Positions 46,312 to 55,656 are shown, counted from the first letter of the stretch. The stretch: 64,000 nucleotides of DNA from Aquabacterium sp. A3 (GCF_038069945.1 NZ_JBBPEV010000002.1:399369-463368); one strand, 5' to 3'. Notes: generated from the letters alone by a model not told the origin. A program made the numbers and translations.

Positions 46312-46704
46312 TCACGTTGCGCCAGTGGCGTCATCCAGTGTTTGCCAGCCACGGCGGCTGCGTCCCGCGTGGTGCCGTCCCAGCTGTGGCGCCCGCACGG
46401 CGCGATCACGGGCTTTGCCAATCTGGCGGCCGATGGTCTGCACTGCGCGGTGCAGGGCACGGTCGACCAGGGAGCGCAATTGATCGCCACGGTCACGCAC
46501 CACGGCGGTGGTGTCTTCCAGCTCCACCACCAGGTGGCAGTCCTTGTCGACACCGCCCTTGGGGCCGTTCACATCACTGAGGTGCAGCGTGGCGCCCATG
46601 GCGCGCCCACCAAAACGGGCCAGCGCCTGCCGCAGGCGGCTGCGGATGTGGTCATGGTCTTCACGAGACAGCTTCAGGCCTTGGGTGTGGATGAACACGT
46701 TCAT
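46312..46704 (-). CDS. HPF/RaiA-like ribosome-associated protein
   Basis: 130-residue protein. Residues 1-100 carry the sigma-54 modulation/S30AE fold (VFIHTQGLKLSREDHDHIRSRLRQAL, then KDCHLVVELED), which sits in the ribosome decoding region during stress. The C-terminus is an Arg-rich tail (ARDRAVRAPQLGRHHAGRSRRGW) and lacks the long-HPF dimerisation domain. AGGAG upstream fixes the start at 46704. It is divergent from nhaR. Confidence 0.82.
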   Translation of the reverse strand: MNVFIHTQGLKLSREDHDHIRSRLRQALARFGGRAMGATLHLSDVNGPKGGVDKDCHLVVELEDTTAVVRDRGDQLRSLVDRALHRAVQTIGRQIGKARDRAVRAPQLGRHHAGRSRRGWQTLDDATGAT

Positions 46705-46740
46705 GTGACGCTCCTGGGGACCGGTTGAACATGCATGGCA

Positions 46741-46777
46741 ATTTACGAAAGCATCTGCCTCATGTAAATTCGAATTT
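46741..46777. promoter_or_regulatory. palindromes in nhaR/HPF divergent region
   Basis: ATTTAC (46741-46746) and GTAAAT (46764-46769) form an inverted repeat with a 17-bp spacer, and AAATTCGAATTT (46766-46777) is a perfect 12-bp palindrome. The AT-rich symmetry and position 30-65 bp before the LysR-type gene fit an autoregulatory site. Confidence 0.45.
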
Positions 46778-46805
46778 CATTCAAGGTTTTTAAGGAAAAA
46801 CCGAA

Positions 46806-47711
46806 GTGAACTACAAGCACTTGCAGTACTTCTGGGCCGTGGCCCGGATGGGCGGCGTGGTCAAGGCCAGCGAACACCTGCACGTCACGCCGCAAACGGT
46901 CAGTGGCCAGATCCAGTTGCTGGAAGACGCGGTGGGCCGCCCGCTGTTTCGCAAGAAGGGCCGCAAGCTGGAGCTCACGGACACGGGCGAGCTGGTCTAC
47001 AGCTATGCGCGCGACATCTTTCACCTGGGCTCCGAGCTGGAGGAGCTGCTGCGCCAGCCCCGGGGGGTGCAGCGTCCGGTGGAGCTGCGGGTGGGCATCG
47101 TGGACGCGGTGCCCAAGCTGGTGGCAGGCCAGTTGATGCAGCCTGCCATGGCCGGGCCGCAACCCTTTCGCGTGATCTGCCGCGAGGGCAAGATCGAGAG
47201 CCTGCTGGCCGACCTGTCGGTGCACCGGCTCGACCTGGTGCTGTCTGATCGCCCCTTGCCGCCAGCGCTCAGCGTGAACGCCTACACCCATCGGCTGGGC
47301 GGGTCTCAAGTGGGCTTTTATGCATCGCAAGCGCTGGCGGCCACGTTTGAGCAGCCGTTTCCGGCGCTGCTGGAGGGCGCGCCCCTGTTGTCGCCGGGCA
47401 GCGAGTCGGCCATGGGCTTGCGCCTGAGGCAGTGGCTGGGCAAGCAAAAGCTGCGGCCGCGCGTGGTGGGCGAGTTCGACGACAGTGCCATGGTCAAGGC
47501 CCTGGGCATGCAGGGGTTGGGCGTGTTTCTGGCGCCACGGGTGCTGGACGAGTCGGTGCGTCGGCAGTACGACGCCACTTGCCTGGGTGAGGCGAGCGAC
47601 CTGATCGAAGAATTCCACGTGATCACCGTGGAGCGTCGCATCACCCACCCCGGCGTGGTGGCCATCACCGAGGCGGCGCGTCAAGGCCTGTTCGCCGATT
47701 GGCAGCGCTGA
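46806..47711 (+). CDS. nhaR: NhaR-like LysR family regulator
   Basis: 301-residue LysR-type regulator closest to NhaR. The N-terminus NYKHLQYFWAVARMGGVVKASEHLHVTPQTVSGQIQ (shown here as separate known stretches NYKHLQYF and VTPQTVSGQIQ) is the winged helix-turn-helix; the C-terminal effector domain begins near residue 92 with ELRVGIVDAVPKLVA. NhaR responds to Na+ and activates nhaA in E. coli. No nhaA is adjacent, so the target is unknown. GTG start with AAGGAA upstream. bioF follows after 18 bp. Confidence 0.88.
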   Translation: MNYKHLQYFWAVARMGGVVKASEHLHVTPQTVSGQIQLLEDAVGRPLFRKKGRKLELTDTGELVYSYARDIFHLGSELEELLRQPRGVQRPVELRVGIVDAVPKLVAGQLMQPAMAGPQPFRVICREGKIESLLADLSVHRLDLVLSDRPLPPALSVNAYTHRLGGSQVGFYASQALAATFEQPFPALLEGAPLLSPGSESAMGLRLRQWLGKQKLRPRVVGEFDDSAMVKALGMQGLGVFLAPRVLDESVRRQYDATCLGEASDLIEEFHVITVERRITHPGVVAITEAARQGLFADWQR

Positions 47712-47729
47712 GGCTGGTAGGCTCGCCCG

Positions 47730-48983
47730 ATGACGACATGGTTTGACGACGACTTGCGCACCCTGGGCGAGCAGCATCTGCTGCGCAGACGCCGCCAGGT
47801 GGCGCCCTGGCAGGCCCCGGCCGAGTTGACCCCGCACGATGAGGCCCTGCGCGCCACCACCTACTGTGTTGACGGGCAAGAGCGGTTGTCCTTTGGCAGC
47901 AACGATTACCTGGGCCTGTCACAGCACCCGGCCTTGATGGCCGCCGCGCACGCCGCCATCGACCGTTACGGCGTGGGGGCCACGGCCTCGCCCCTGGTGT
48001 GCGGCCACAGCCCCGAGCACGAGGCCCTGGAGGCCGAACTGGCCGCGCTGGTGGGCCTGCCCCGGGCGCTGTACTTCTATGCGGGCTATGCGGCCAATGT
48101 GGGCGCCATCCCCGCCCTGGTGGGCCAGGGCGATGCCGTGTTCTCGGATGCCCTGAACCACGCCTGCATCATCGATGGCGTGCGCCTGTCGCGCGCTGAG
48201 GCGCACATCGTGCCCCATGGTGATCTGGCCGCACTGGAGGCCGCCTTGCGCAGCAGCACCGCCCGGCGCAAGCTGGTGGTGACTGACGCGGTGTTCAGCA
48301 TGGATGGCAACGTGGCCGATGTGCCGGCCCTGCTGGCCCTGTGCGAGCGCTTCGATGCCCTGCTGATGATCGACGATGCGCATGGCTTTGGCGTGCTGGG
48401 CCCGCAGGGTGAGGGCACGCTGGCACACCATGGCATGGCGGGCGTGCAGGGCGTGGCGCCGGCCTGGCAAGGGCGGCTGGACCGCCTGGTCTACATGGCC
48501 ACGCTGGGCAAGGCGGCGGGCGTGGCCGGCGCCTTCGTGGCCGGCTCGCCCCAGGCGATCGAGTGGATCATGCAGAAGGCCCGCACCTACATGTTTGCCA
48601 CGGCGGCGCCCGCGCACATCGCGGCGGCCTTGCGGGCGGGGGTGCGCGTGATCCGTGATGAGCCGCAACGTCGCGACCACCTGCAGGCCTTGCGCCATCA
48701 ACTCCAGGCAGGGGTGGGACGCGGCCTGGAGGCCGGCAGCGCCTGGCGCCTGATGCCCTCGGACACGGCCATCCAGCCGCTGGTGATTGGCCGCAATGAC
48801 GACGCGCTGGCCGTCATGGCCGCGCTGGACGCGCAGGGCATCTGGGTGCCCGCGATTCGGCCGCCCACGGTGCCGGCAGGCACGGCGCGCCTGCGCATCT
48901 CGCTGTCGGCGGCGCACACCACCGAGCAGGTGCAGCGCCTGTGCGAGGCGCTTCAGGCCGCGCATGGCTGCAAGGCACCCTGA
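47730..48983 (+). CDS. bioF: 8-amino-7-oxononanoate synthase
   Basis: 417-residue PLP enzyme that condenses pimeloyl-ACP with alanine at the start of biotin ring assembly. Signatures: [11 protein letters not shown], the glycine-rich [23 protein letters not shown] and the Schiff-base Lys in [17 protein letters not shown]. It is separated from bioA-bioD by about 7 kb, and sits 18 bp after nhaR. The convergent HD-GYP gene begins immediately after its stop. Confidence 0.95.
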   Translation: MTTWFDDDLRTLGEQHLLRRRRQVAPWQAPAELTPHDEALRATTYCVDGQERLSFGSNDYLGLSQHPALMAAAHAAIDRYGVGATASPLVCGHSPEHEALEAELAALVGLPRALYFYAGYAANVGAIPALVGQGDAVFSDALNHACIIDGVRLSRAEAHIVPHGDLAALEAALRSSTARRKLVVTDAVFSMDGNVADVPALLALCERFDALLMIDDAHGFGVLGPQGEGTLAHHGMAGVQGVAPAWQGRLDRLVYMATLGKAAGVAGAFVAGSPQAIEWIMQKARTYMFATAAPAHIAAALRAGVRVIRDEPQRRDHLQALRHQLQAGVGRGLEAGSAWRLMPSDTAIQPLVIGRNDDALAVMAALDAQGIWVPAIRPPTVPAGTARLRISLSAAHTTEQVQRLCEALQAAHGCKAP

Positions 48984-50099
48984 TCAGGCAAACAAGGCCT
49001 GTCTGTCCATGCGACGTGTCAGCGCGTGCCGGGGCAGTCCTTCCACCACCTTGTAGGGTGCCTGGGCCGTGTCTCGCAAGGGCGTTGATGGCAGAGCCAG
49101 TCCGTGGGGGTCGGTCAGGCTGCGCACCTCGGGCAGGTGGGCCGCCTCACCACGGCGCACCACCACGCCCACCTCGCCATTGGCCAGGCGCACGCACGAG
49201 CCGGGTGGGTACACGCCCAGCTCCTTGATCAGGGCCGACACATAGGGGTTGCGCTGGCCATCGGCCTGCATGAACAGGCTGCGTGCAGCCGCATGGGCGG
49301 TCATGGCCGGCCGGTAAGCGCGGGCACTGATCTTGGCCAGGTACACGTCCGTGTAGTGCAGCATGCAGGCCTGTTCACTGAGTTGAGCGTGGTTCGCCGG
49401 CAAGGGGCCGCCGTTGGGCGTCACATGGTGCTGGGCCACGGCCTGCAACCAGTCTTTGTCGGTCACCCCTTTGGCCTCCAGTTGCTGGCAGCTGCGGTCG
49501 GCATGGTGGGTGACTGCATCGCGCTGCTGCGGGTTGAGTGGCAGCGACTGACCACACAACTCGCTTTGAAGCCGTGACATGCCCAGGTTCATGGTGAGCG
49601 CCGCATGGGTCAGGGTGTCGCGATCGGCGGCAGACCAACCCAGACCTTGGCCAACGAGGCTGGCCACGAACGCGGTCTGCATGGCGTGCCTGACGGTGTA
49701 GCCGTCGGGATCGTCTGCGTGCAGCAGTTCAAACAGACTGGCATCGCGTTGGCGCTCAATGCCATGGTTGATGCCATGTGCACACGCTTGCAGGTCGTCA
49801 CGAAAGGCCTGAGGGCTCATGGCCTCTGCATGCTGCAGCAGTTGTTCCAGCCGCCGATGCACGTCGTGCCACAGTGCCACGGCGTTCTGCGCCCGCTGTG
49901 CCTGCGCACGTTGGCGTTGATGCTGTGCAAAGTCGTCCTGATCGATGAACACGCCGCGCTCGATCAAGGCCCGCACCTGATCGGGGGTTTGCAGCACATA
50001 GCCTTTGTGCAGCAGCAATTGCTGGTGTTCGTTGTAGACGTTCCAGGCCAGGGCTTGCCCCGCCTGGACCTGGTCGGGGCTCAGTCTCAAGAATTTCAT
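48984..50099 (-). CDS. degenerate HD-GYP domain protein
   Basis: 371-residue cytosolic protein with an HD-GYP-like core (about 125-290). His138 and the spacing of helices match the family, but the metal-binding HDxGK is MNLGM (170-174) and HHExxDGxGYP is HHVTPNGGPLP (224-234). Both metal and c-di-GMP contacts are therefore largely lost, so hydrolysis of c-di-GMP is unlikely and a binding or scaffold role is more plausible. The N-terminal 60 residues resemble the DUF3391-like start of other HD-GYP proteins; a Gln/Ala-rich coil lies at 60-90. Confidence 0.82.
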   Translation of the reverse strand: MKFLRLSPDQVQAGQALAWNVYNEHQQLLLHKGYVLQTPDQVRALIERGVFIDQDDFAQHQRQRAQAQRAQNAVALWHDVHRRLEQLLQHAEAMSPQAFRDDLQACAHGINHGIERQRDASLFELLHADDPDGYTVRHAMQTAFVASLVGQGLGWSAADRDTLTHAALTMNLGMSRLQSELCGQSLPLNPQQRDAVTHHADRSCQQLEAKGVTDKDWLQAVAQHHVTPNGGPLPANHAQLSEQACMLHYTDVYLAKISARAYRPAMTAHAAARSLFMQADGQRNPYVSALIKELGVYPPGSCVRLANGEVGVVVRRGEAAHLPEVRSLTDPHGLALPSTPLRDTAQAPYKVVEGLPRHALTRRMDRQALFA

Positions 50100-50188
50100 G
50101 GTGTGACATGCGCAGTGGGTCCACCGCGAGTGTCAATCCATGGTGTTTGTCCGAAACCCCGAATACAGGGCGCTGCGTGGCGCAGTTT

Positions 50189-51568
50189 TCAGGCGGCGTC
50201 GCGCAGCGGTAGCTCGGCCCGCAGCGAGTGCGGGTAGGCCTGGGTGATGTTCACGTCGATCAACTGGCCCACCAGGCGCTCGCGCAGGGCTTGGGTGGGG
50301 CCGGCGGCGAAGTTGACGATGCGGTTGCACTCGGTGCGGCCCATCAGCTCGGACGGGTCCTTGCGGCTGGGGCCTTCCACCAGGATCTTCTGCGTCGTGC
50401 CCACCAGCATCTGGCTGTAGCGCTGCACGTTGCCCTCGAGGTAGGCCTGCAGGGTTTGCAGGCGCTTGAGCTTGACCTCGTGCGGGGTGTCGTCCTGCAA
50501 GGATGCGGCCGGGGTGCCCGGGCGGGCGCTGAAGATGAAGCTGAAGGAGGCGTCGAACTCGATGTCGGTGGCCAGCTTCATGAGCTTGTCGAAGTCTTCG
50601 TCCGTCTCGCCGGGAAAGCCCACGATGAAGTCGGTGGACAGGCGGATGTCGGGGCGCACGGCGCGCAGCTTTCGGATGGTGCTCTTGTATTCGAGCACGG
50701 TGTAGCCCCGCTTCATGGCCATCAGGATGCGGTCGGAGCCGTGCTGCACGGGCAGGTGCACGTGGTTCACGAGCTTGTTCGTCTTGCCGTAGACGTCGAT
50801 CAGGCGCTGGCTGAACTCGTTGGGGTGGCTGGTGGTGAAGCGGATGCGCTCGATGCCAGGGATCTCGGCCACGTACTCCAGCAGCATGGCGAAGTCGGCG
50901 ATCTCTGCGGCGCCATTCAAACCCTGGCCCATCTTGCCCCGATAGCCGTTGACGTTCTGGCCCAGCAAGGTCACTTCTTTCACGCCCTGGTCGGCCAGGT
51001 CGGCCACCTCGGTCAGCACGTCATCGAACGGGCGCGAGACCTCTTCACCACGGGTGTAGGGCACCACACAGTAGCTGCAGTACTTCGAGCAGCCTTCCAT
51101 GATCGACACGAAGGCCGAGGCGCCTTCCTTGCGCGGTGGGGGCAGGTGGTCGAACTTCTCGATCTCGGGGAAGCTGATGTCCACCTGCGGGCGCTTTTGC
51201 TGCTGGCGCTGCTCCAGCATGGCGGGCAGGCGGTGCAGGGTTTGCGGGCCGAAGACCACGTCCACATAAGGCGCACGCTCGATGATGGCCGCGCCTTCCT
51301 GGCTGGCCACACAGCCGCCCACGCCGATCATCACGCCCTTGTCTTTCAGGTGCTTGACGCGGCCCAGGTCACTGAAGACTTTCTCTTGCGCCTTTTCGCG
51401 GATGGAGCAGGTGTTGAAGAGGATGAGGTCGGCTTCTTCGGGGTCGTTGGTGGGCACGTAGCCCTTGGCCGCGTTCATGACGTCGGACATCTTGTCCGAG
51501 TCGTACTCGTTCATCTGGCAGCCATAGGTCTTGATGTAGACCTTTTTTTGTGCGGTGTCGGAGCTCAT
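50189..51568 (-). CDS. miaB: tRNA-2-methylthio-N6-dimethylallyladenosine synthase
   Basis: 459-residue radical SAM methylthiotransferase that modifies A37 of tRNAs reading U-starting codons. The N-terminal UPF0004 domain has Cys17 ([13 protein letters not shown]) and further cluster ligands ([15 protein letters not shown]); the radical SAM motif is CSKYCSYC; a TRAM domain closes the protein ([17 protein letters not shown]). The ATG overlaps the stop of the upstream exported protein gene (ATGA). Confidence 0.97.
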   Translation of the reverse strand: MSSDTAQKKVYIKTYGCQMNEYDSDKMSDVMNAAKGYVPTNDPEEADLILFNTCSIREKAQEKVFSDLGRVKHLKDKGVMIGVGGCVASQEGAAIIERAPYVDVVFGPQTLHRLPAMLEQRQQQKRPQVDISFPEIEKFDHLPPPRKEGASAFVSIMEGCSKYCSYCVVPYTRGEEVSRPFDDVLTEVADLADQGVKEVTLLGQNVNGYRGKMGQGLNGAAEIADFAMLLEYVAEIPGIERIRFTTSHPNEFSQRLIDVYGKTNKLVNHVHLPVQHGSDRILMAMKRGYTVLEYKSTIRKLRAVRPDIRLSTDFIVGFPGETDEDFDKLMKLATDIEFDASFSFIFSARPGTPAASLQDDTPHEVKLKRLQTLQAYLEGNVQRYSQMLVGTTQKILVEGPSRKDPSELMGRTECNRIVNFAAGPTQALRERLVGQLIDVNITQAYPHSLRAELPLRDAA

Positions 51569-52041
51569 GGTTTGATCCAGGTGTTCTGCAGGGGGTCAAA
51601 GCGCCAGGTGGTGGCTTCTTCGCGCGTGCGGGGCCATTGGCGATCGAGCTCGTCGGCGCGCAGCAGCCACACGTCTTTCACCAGGCCGTAGGCGTCGGTG
51701 GTGTAGTTGATGGCCAGGCTGCGGCCCACCAGTTGCCCCGACAGCACCAGCAGGTTTTGCTCATCGCGGATGCGCGCGCCGGGCGCCAGGCGCATGGCCT
51801 CGCCGTCGATGCGGAGCTCGGGCGGCTGGCCGAAGGCTGCGCGACCACGCAATGACTGCAGCGACAGCTGGCGCGTGGGCCGCAGGTCGGTGGGCACCTC
51901 GGTGCGGGTGTCGGTGACCGTGAGCTGGCCGTCTTCGCTGGTGGCGGTGGTGCTGGTGGTCTGGCTGAAGGCCGGGGCGGCGCCCAGCAGCAGGCCGATG
52001 GCACAGACTTGCGCCATGACCTTCCGTGAACAGCGGTGCAT
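51565..52041 (-). CDS. exported protein of unknown function upstream of miaB
   Basis: 158-residue protein with a signal peptide (about 1-27, ending PAFSQ). The mature part is polar and beta-rich ([51 protein letters not shown]), with a [13 protein letters not shown] end. Similar small periplasmic proteins are found upstream of miaB in Burkholderiales, as I recall; no function is known. Its stop overlaps the miaB start by 4 nt. Confidence 0.78.
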   Translation of the reverse strand: MHRCSRKVMAQVCAIGLLLGAAPAFSQTTSTTATSEDGQLTVTDTRTEVPTDLRPTRQLSLQSLRGRAAFGQPPELRIDGEAMRLAPGARIRDEQNLLVLSGQLVGRSLAINYTTDAYGLVKDVWLLRADELDRQWPRTREEATTWRFDPLQNTWIKP

Positions 52042-52078
52042 GGTGTAGATCCAGGGGCTGTGGAAGAAGGCGCCGAGT

Positions 52079-52690
52079 TTACCCTTTGGCGGCCGGCTTG
52101 CGGTGATGATCCATGTAGGCCCCCATCATGTGGGTGAGCTCGTCGATCAGCCGCTCGATGCTGAAGGGCGGGTGCTGCAGGCTGAAGTAACGCACCAGCG
52201 TGTACACCGTGCTGTTGTAGCTGATGAACAGGCTCACGGGCAGGTCTTTGGGTTGGTACTCGTCGTGGTGCTGCAGCAGGTAGAGGCGGGCGGCCTCCAT
52301 CAGGTGCTGCTCGGCCACGTGCACCGCGTTTACCGAGCGCAGCTCATGCCAGTGCCGCGCCACCGCCTGATAGCCCGGGTTTTGGGCCACCAGTTGCACG
52401 ATGGCGGTCAGCATGTGCCGGTAAAACTCGCGCGCATCCAGGCTGAGGCGGGTGGCGATGTCGCGCATGGCGATGTCGGCCACGGCCTGCCCGAGTTGGT
52501 CCACCAGGGCCGACAGCAGTTCTTCCTTGTTCTTGAAGTACTGGTAGAGCGAGCCCACGCTCACGCCGGCCTCTTCGGCCACATCGCGCGTGGTCAAGGC
52601 CATGCCCCGGCGGTCAAACACGCGGGCGGTGGCCTCCAGGATGGTGGTCACCATGAACTGAGAGCGTTCTTGCTGGGGGGCTTTGCGCAT
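52079..52690 (-). CDS. TetR family transcriptional regulator
   Basis: 203-residue regulator. The helix-turn-helix spans about 12-58 (RSQFMVTTILEATARVF then LTTRDVAEEAGVSVGSLYQYF and KNKEELLSAL). The ligand domain is helical (YRHMLTAIVQLVAQNPGYQ). It is divergent from the MpaB-family gene and separated by 88 bp holding a strong palindrome, so it most likely represses that gene and itself. A reading extended to 52753 would cross the operator. Confidence 0.9.
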   Translation of the reverse strand: MRKAPQQERSQFMVTTILEATARVFDRRGMALTTRDVAEEAGVSVGSLYQYFKNKEELLSALVDQLGQAVADIAMRDIATRLSLDAREFYRHMLTAIVQLVAQNPGYQAVARHWHELRSVNAVHVAEQHLMEAARLYLLQHHDEYQPKDLPVSLFISYNSTVYTLVRYFSLQHPPFSIERLIDELTHMMGAYMDHHRKPAAKG

Positions 52691-52722
52691 GGCGTCGTCC
52701 GGTCGTGGCAGATTGCGAATTG

Positions 52723-52744
52723 AATGCGAACATTTGTTTGCATT
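52723..52744. promoter_or_regulatory. candidate TetR operator
   Basis: AATGCGAAC-ATTT-GTTTGCATT: 9-bp arms with one mismatch around a 4-bp AT centre, in the gap between the divergent TetR and MpaB-family genes. Confidence 0.65.
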
Positions 52745-52778
52745 ATCGTTCAATCACCGACACCCCAGGAGACTGTTC

Positions 52779-53729
52779 ATGCCGTGCCCCGTCAGCCATG
52801 CCGCCCGTCAGGCCAGTGCCGCCGCCCCGTTGCCCCCTGAGGCGCTGGAGCCTGACGAGCCCGCGGCGCAGGACCGCCGGCAGGCCTTGATGCGCCAGGC
52901 CCTGCCCATCGGGCCGGGGTCGTTGCTGTGGGAATGCGCGGGGGATTTGCGCGGCCTGCTGGTGATCTTTCGGGTGGGCCTGATCCAGAACATGCACCCG
53001 GCCGTCAGCCGCGCGCTGGAAGAACACTCTGGCGAGGTCTTTTTGAAGAACCCGTGGAACCGGCTGCTGCGCTCCATCCCGCCCATCATGGGCGTGATCT
53101 ACGACCCCCAACCCGACGAGGTGGGGCGCCAGGTGCGCGACTTCCACGTTCAGATCAAAGGCCGGCTCAGCGATGGCCGAGCCTACCATTCACTGCACCC
53201 TGACATCTATTTCTGGACGCACGCCACCTTTGTGGAGGGCGTGATCGCTGCGCGGGCCGTGTTCGACACCCCCTTCACCCCGGCCCAGAAAGAGCGGCTG
53301 TACCGCGAGTCCATCACCTGGTACAGCCGCTACGGGGTATCGATGCGCCCCGTGCCGCCCGATTACGCCAGCTTCGAGCGCTACTGGAACGAGATGCTGC
53401 CCACGCTGCAGCCCACGCCCATCACCCACCATGCCATCCACATGGGGCGCACGCCCCGGCCGTTTGAGTCGATTCCCCGCCCGGTGTGGTGGCTGCTGGA
53501 CCCGCTGGTGAACCGATTTTCTCAGTGGCTGGGCCGGGGCACCCTGCCGCCGGTGCTGCGCCAGAAGCTGGGCATGCGCTGGAGCCGGGCCGATCAGGCG
53601 CTGTTGCGTGTGTTTGCGGCCGGGGTGCGGGTGGCCTTTGCGGTGATGCCCACAGAGTGGCGCTACCTGCCCACGGCCAAGGTGGGGCGGCGTGTGGCTC
53701 GAGAGCAGGTGCGGGCGCGGGTGGTTTGA
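52779..53729 (+). CDS. oxygenase MpaB family protein (DUF2236)
   Basis: 316-residue protein of the DUF2236/MpaB-Lcp family, which includes heme b latex-clearing and mycophenolic acid oxygenases. Family features: PGSLLWECAGDLRGLL, NPWNRLLRS then IYDPQPDEV, YHSLHPDIYFWTHATFVEG and ITWYSRYGVSMRPVP. The helical His-rich region (LHPDIYFWTHA) probably binds heme. No signal peptide. A CAGGAG precedes the ATG at 52779. Substrate unknown; probably TetR-controlled. Confidence 0.87.
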   Translation: MPCPVSHAARQASAAAPLPPEALEPDEPAAQDRRQALMRQALPIGPGSLLWECAGDLRGLLVIFRVGLIQNMHPAVSRALEEHSGEVFLKNPWNRLLRSIPPIMGVIYDPQPDEVGRQVRDFHVQIKGRLSDGRAYHSLHPDIYFWTHATFVEGVIAARAVFDTPFTPAQKERLYRESITWYSRYGVSMRPVPPDYASFERYWNEMLPTLQPTPITHHAIHMGRTPRPFESIPRPVWWLLDPLVNRFSQWLGRGTLPPVLRQKLGMRWSRADQALLRVFAAGVRVAFAVMPTEWRYLPTAKVGRRVAREQVRARVV

Positions 53730-53730
53730 A

Positions 53731-54507
53731 TCAGTGTGGCGGCACCGATTGGGCCGCATTCAACCCCGCCAACCGCTCGGGCGTGCCCACATCCGTCCAG
53801 GGCCCGGTGTACAGCCGCCCGCCCAGGCGGCCCTGGTCCAGCGCGCGGTCAAAGCAGGGGCGCAGGGCGGCGGCGGTGCCGGGCGTGATGCCAGCCACCA
53901 TGGCGGGTCGGTACAGGCCGATGGTGGAGTAGGTGGCGGTGGGCGTGCCGGGGGGCGCGGCGTGCTTGTGGTGCAGTCTGCCTTGCGCGTCCAGCGCAAA
54001 GTCGCCCTGGGGCACGTGGGGCGGGTTGGGCACCATCCACAGGTGGGCGAGGTCGTGGGCCAGGTCGTCGCGGGCGGCGCCCTGGGGGGCTGCAAAATCC
54101 CGCGCAGCTTGTGCATCAAACCTGAACCCCGGCACAAACACATCGCCTGCCAGCACCCAGAAGGCTTGCTCGCCGCCCGGGGCCTGGGCCAGCAGCGGCA
54201 GGGCCTTGGCGATGCCGCCAGCGGTTTCCAGTGCGGCGCCGTGGTCGGCCCGTTCGTGCGAATAGCGGATGCGCAGGCCCCACTGGCGGCCATCGCCCAG
54301 TGCGGGCTCGAATTGTTCTTCGAGGTGGGCGGTGTTGATGACCACGTCGCGCACGCCATCGCGGGCCAGGGCCTCCAGGTGCCACACGATGAGAGGCTTG
54401 CCCTGCACAGCCAGCAAGGGCTTGGGGCAGGTGTCGGTCAGCGGGCGCATGCGCTCGCCGCGTCCGGCGGCCAGGATCAGGGCGGGCAGGTTGGTGGCGG
54501 CGGTCAT
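53731..54507 (-). CDS. murU: sugar-1-phosphate nucleotidyltransferase (MurU-like)
   Basis: 258-residue nucleotidyltransferase. The N-terminal LILAAGRGERMRPLTD and PKPLLAVQGKPLI are the NTP-binding signature, WVLAGDVFVPGF holds the metal Asp and WTDVGTPERL the C-terminal site. Length and sequence fit MurU, the N-acetylmuramate-1-phosphate uridylyltransferase of cell-wall recycling, but the AmgK kinase that usually precedes murU is not adjacent. It starts 5 bp after the iron ABC ATPase gene. Confidence 0.82.
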   Translation of the reverse strand: MTAATNLPALILAAGRGERMRPLTDTCPKPLLAVQGKPLIVWHLEALARDGVRDVVINTAHLEEQFEPALGDGRQWGLRIRYSHERADHGAALETAGGIAKALPLLAQAPGGEQAFWVLAGDVFVPGFRFDAQAARDFAAPQGAARDDLAHDLAHLWMVPNPPHVPQGDFALDAQGRLHHKHAAPPGTPTATYSTIGLYRPAMVAGITPGTAAALRPCFDRALDQGRLGGRLYTGPWTDVGTPERLAGLNAAQSVPPH

Positions 54508-54512
54508 GGGGC

Positions 54513-55631
54513 TCAGGTGGTTTCGGTGAGGCGCTCGAAGGCCACGATGTGGCTGAGATCGAGCTGGATGCCCACCGATTCTCCCAAAGCGTGGTTGTGG
54601 TGCGAGGGCACCAGCGAGAGCACTTCGCTGCCGTCGGGCAGGGCCAGGGTGTACAAGAAGTCGGCCCCCCTGAACGCCTTGTGCACCACGCGGGCCTGCA
54701 GGTGGCTGTGGTCGTCGTGCACCACGTCGTCGGGGCGCAGCAGCACGTCCACGGCCGTGTCGGGGCCGAATGGCAAGGGGGTATCAGTGTTGAAGCTGCG
54801 GTCGGATTCGGCCACGCCGTCGATCTGCAGCGTCAGTTGTCGCGGGCCACTGACCACGGCCGGCAAAAAGGCGCCTTGCCCCACAAAGTTGGCTACCCGG
54901 CGGTTGGCGGGGCGGTGGTACAGCGCGTAGGCCGTGTCCCATTGCTGCAGGTGGCCGTCGGCCAGCACGCCCACCACGTCGGCCATGGCAAAGGCCTCGG
55001 CCTGGTCGTGGGTCACCATCACGGCGGTGGTGTGGGTGGCTTTGAGGATGTCGCGCACCTCGGCGGCCAGGCGCTCGCGCAGTGACACGTCCAGGTTGGA
55101 AAACGGCTCGTCCATCAGCAGCACGCTGGGCTGGGGGGCCAGGGCGCGGGCCAGGGCCACGCGCTGTTGCTGCCCGCCCGACAGTTCGTGCGGAAACCGG
55201 TGGCCCGAGCGGCCCAGGCCCACGATGCCCAGCATTTCTTGCACGCGCTCGTCGGGCTGGGGGTGCTGGCGCAGGCCAAAGCCCACGTTTTGCGCCACGG
55301 TGAGGTGGGGAAACAAGGCGTAGTCCTGGAACACCATGCCGATGCGGCGGCGTTCGGGCGGCAGCAGACGTCCTGGGGCGCTGAGGGTCTGGCCGTCCAG
55401 CGAAATGCGACCGGCCGCCACCGGCTCGAAGCCGGCCAGCGCGCGCAGCACCGTGGTTTTGCCGCACCCGGACGGGCCCAGCAGGCAGGCGATGGCGCCC
55501 TGGGGCAGGGCAAACGACAGGTCAGACACCACCTGCCGGGCGCCGTACTGCATCGTCAGGTGCTCGACGGCCAGCCAGGGCTTGCCTTGGGGCGGCGCTG
55601 GCGCGTGGGCGTGATCGGTGGTGGCGGGCAT
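54513..55631 (-). CDS. fbpC: ferric iron ABC transporter ATP-binding protein
   Basis: 372-residue ATPase. Walker A GPSGCGKTT is at 52-60, the signature LSGGQQQR and Walker B VLLMDEPFSNLD are intact, and a C-terminal TOBE-like regulatory domain follows (about 240-370). It pairs with the fbpB permease gene on the opposite strand, the two starts being 46 bp apart across a Fur-like site. The murU gene follows in the same direction. Confidence 0.9.
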   Translation of the reverse strand: MPATTDHAHAPAPPQGKPWLAVEHLTMQYGARQVVSDLSFALPQGAIACLLGPSGCGKTTVLRALAGFEPVAAGRISLDGQTLSAPGRLLPPERRRIGMVFQDYALFPHLTVAQNVGFGLRQHPQPDERVQEMLGIVGLGRSGHRFPHELSGGQQQRVALARALAPQPSVLLMDEPFSNLDVSLRERLAAEVRDILKATHTTAVMVTHDQAEAFAMADVVGVLADGHLQQWDTAYALYHRPANRRVANFVGQGAFLPAVVSGPRQLTLQIDGVAESDRSFNTDTPLPFGPDTAVDVLLRPDDVVHDDHSHLQARVVHKAFRGADFLYTLALPDGSEVLSLVPSHHNHALGESVGIQLDLSHIVAFERLTETT

Positions 55632-55656
55632 GAGGCAAAGACGACATCAGGATAAA

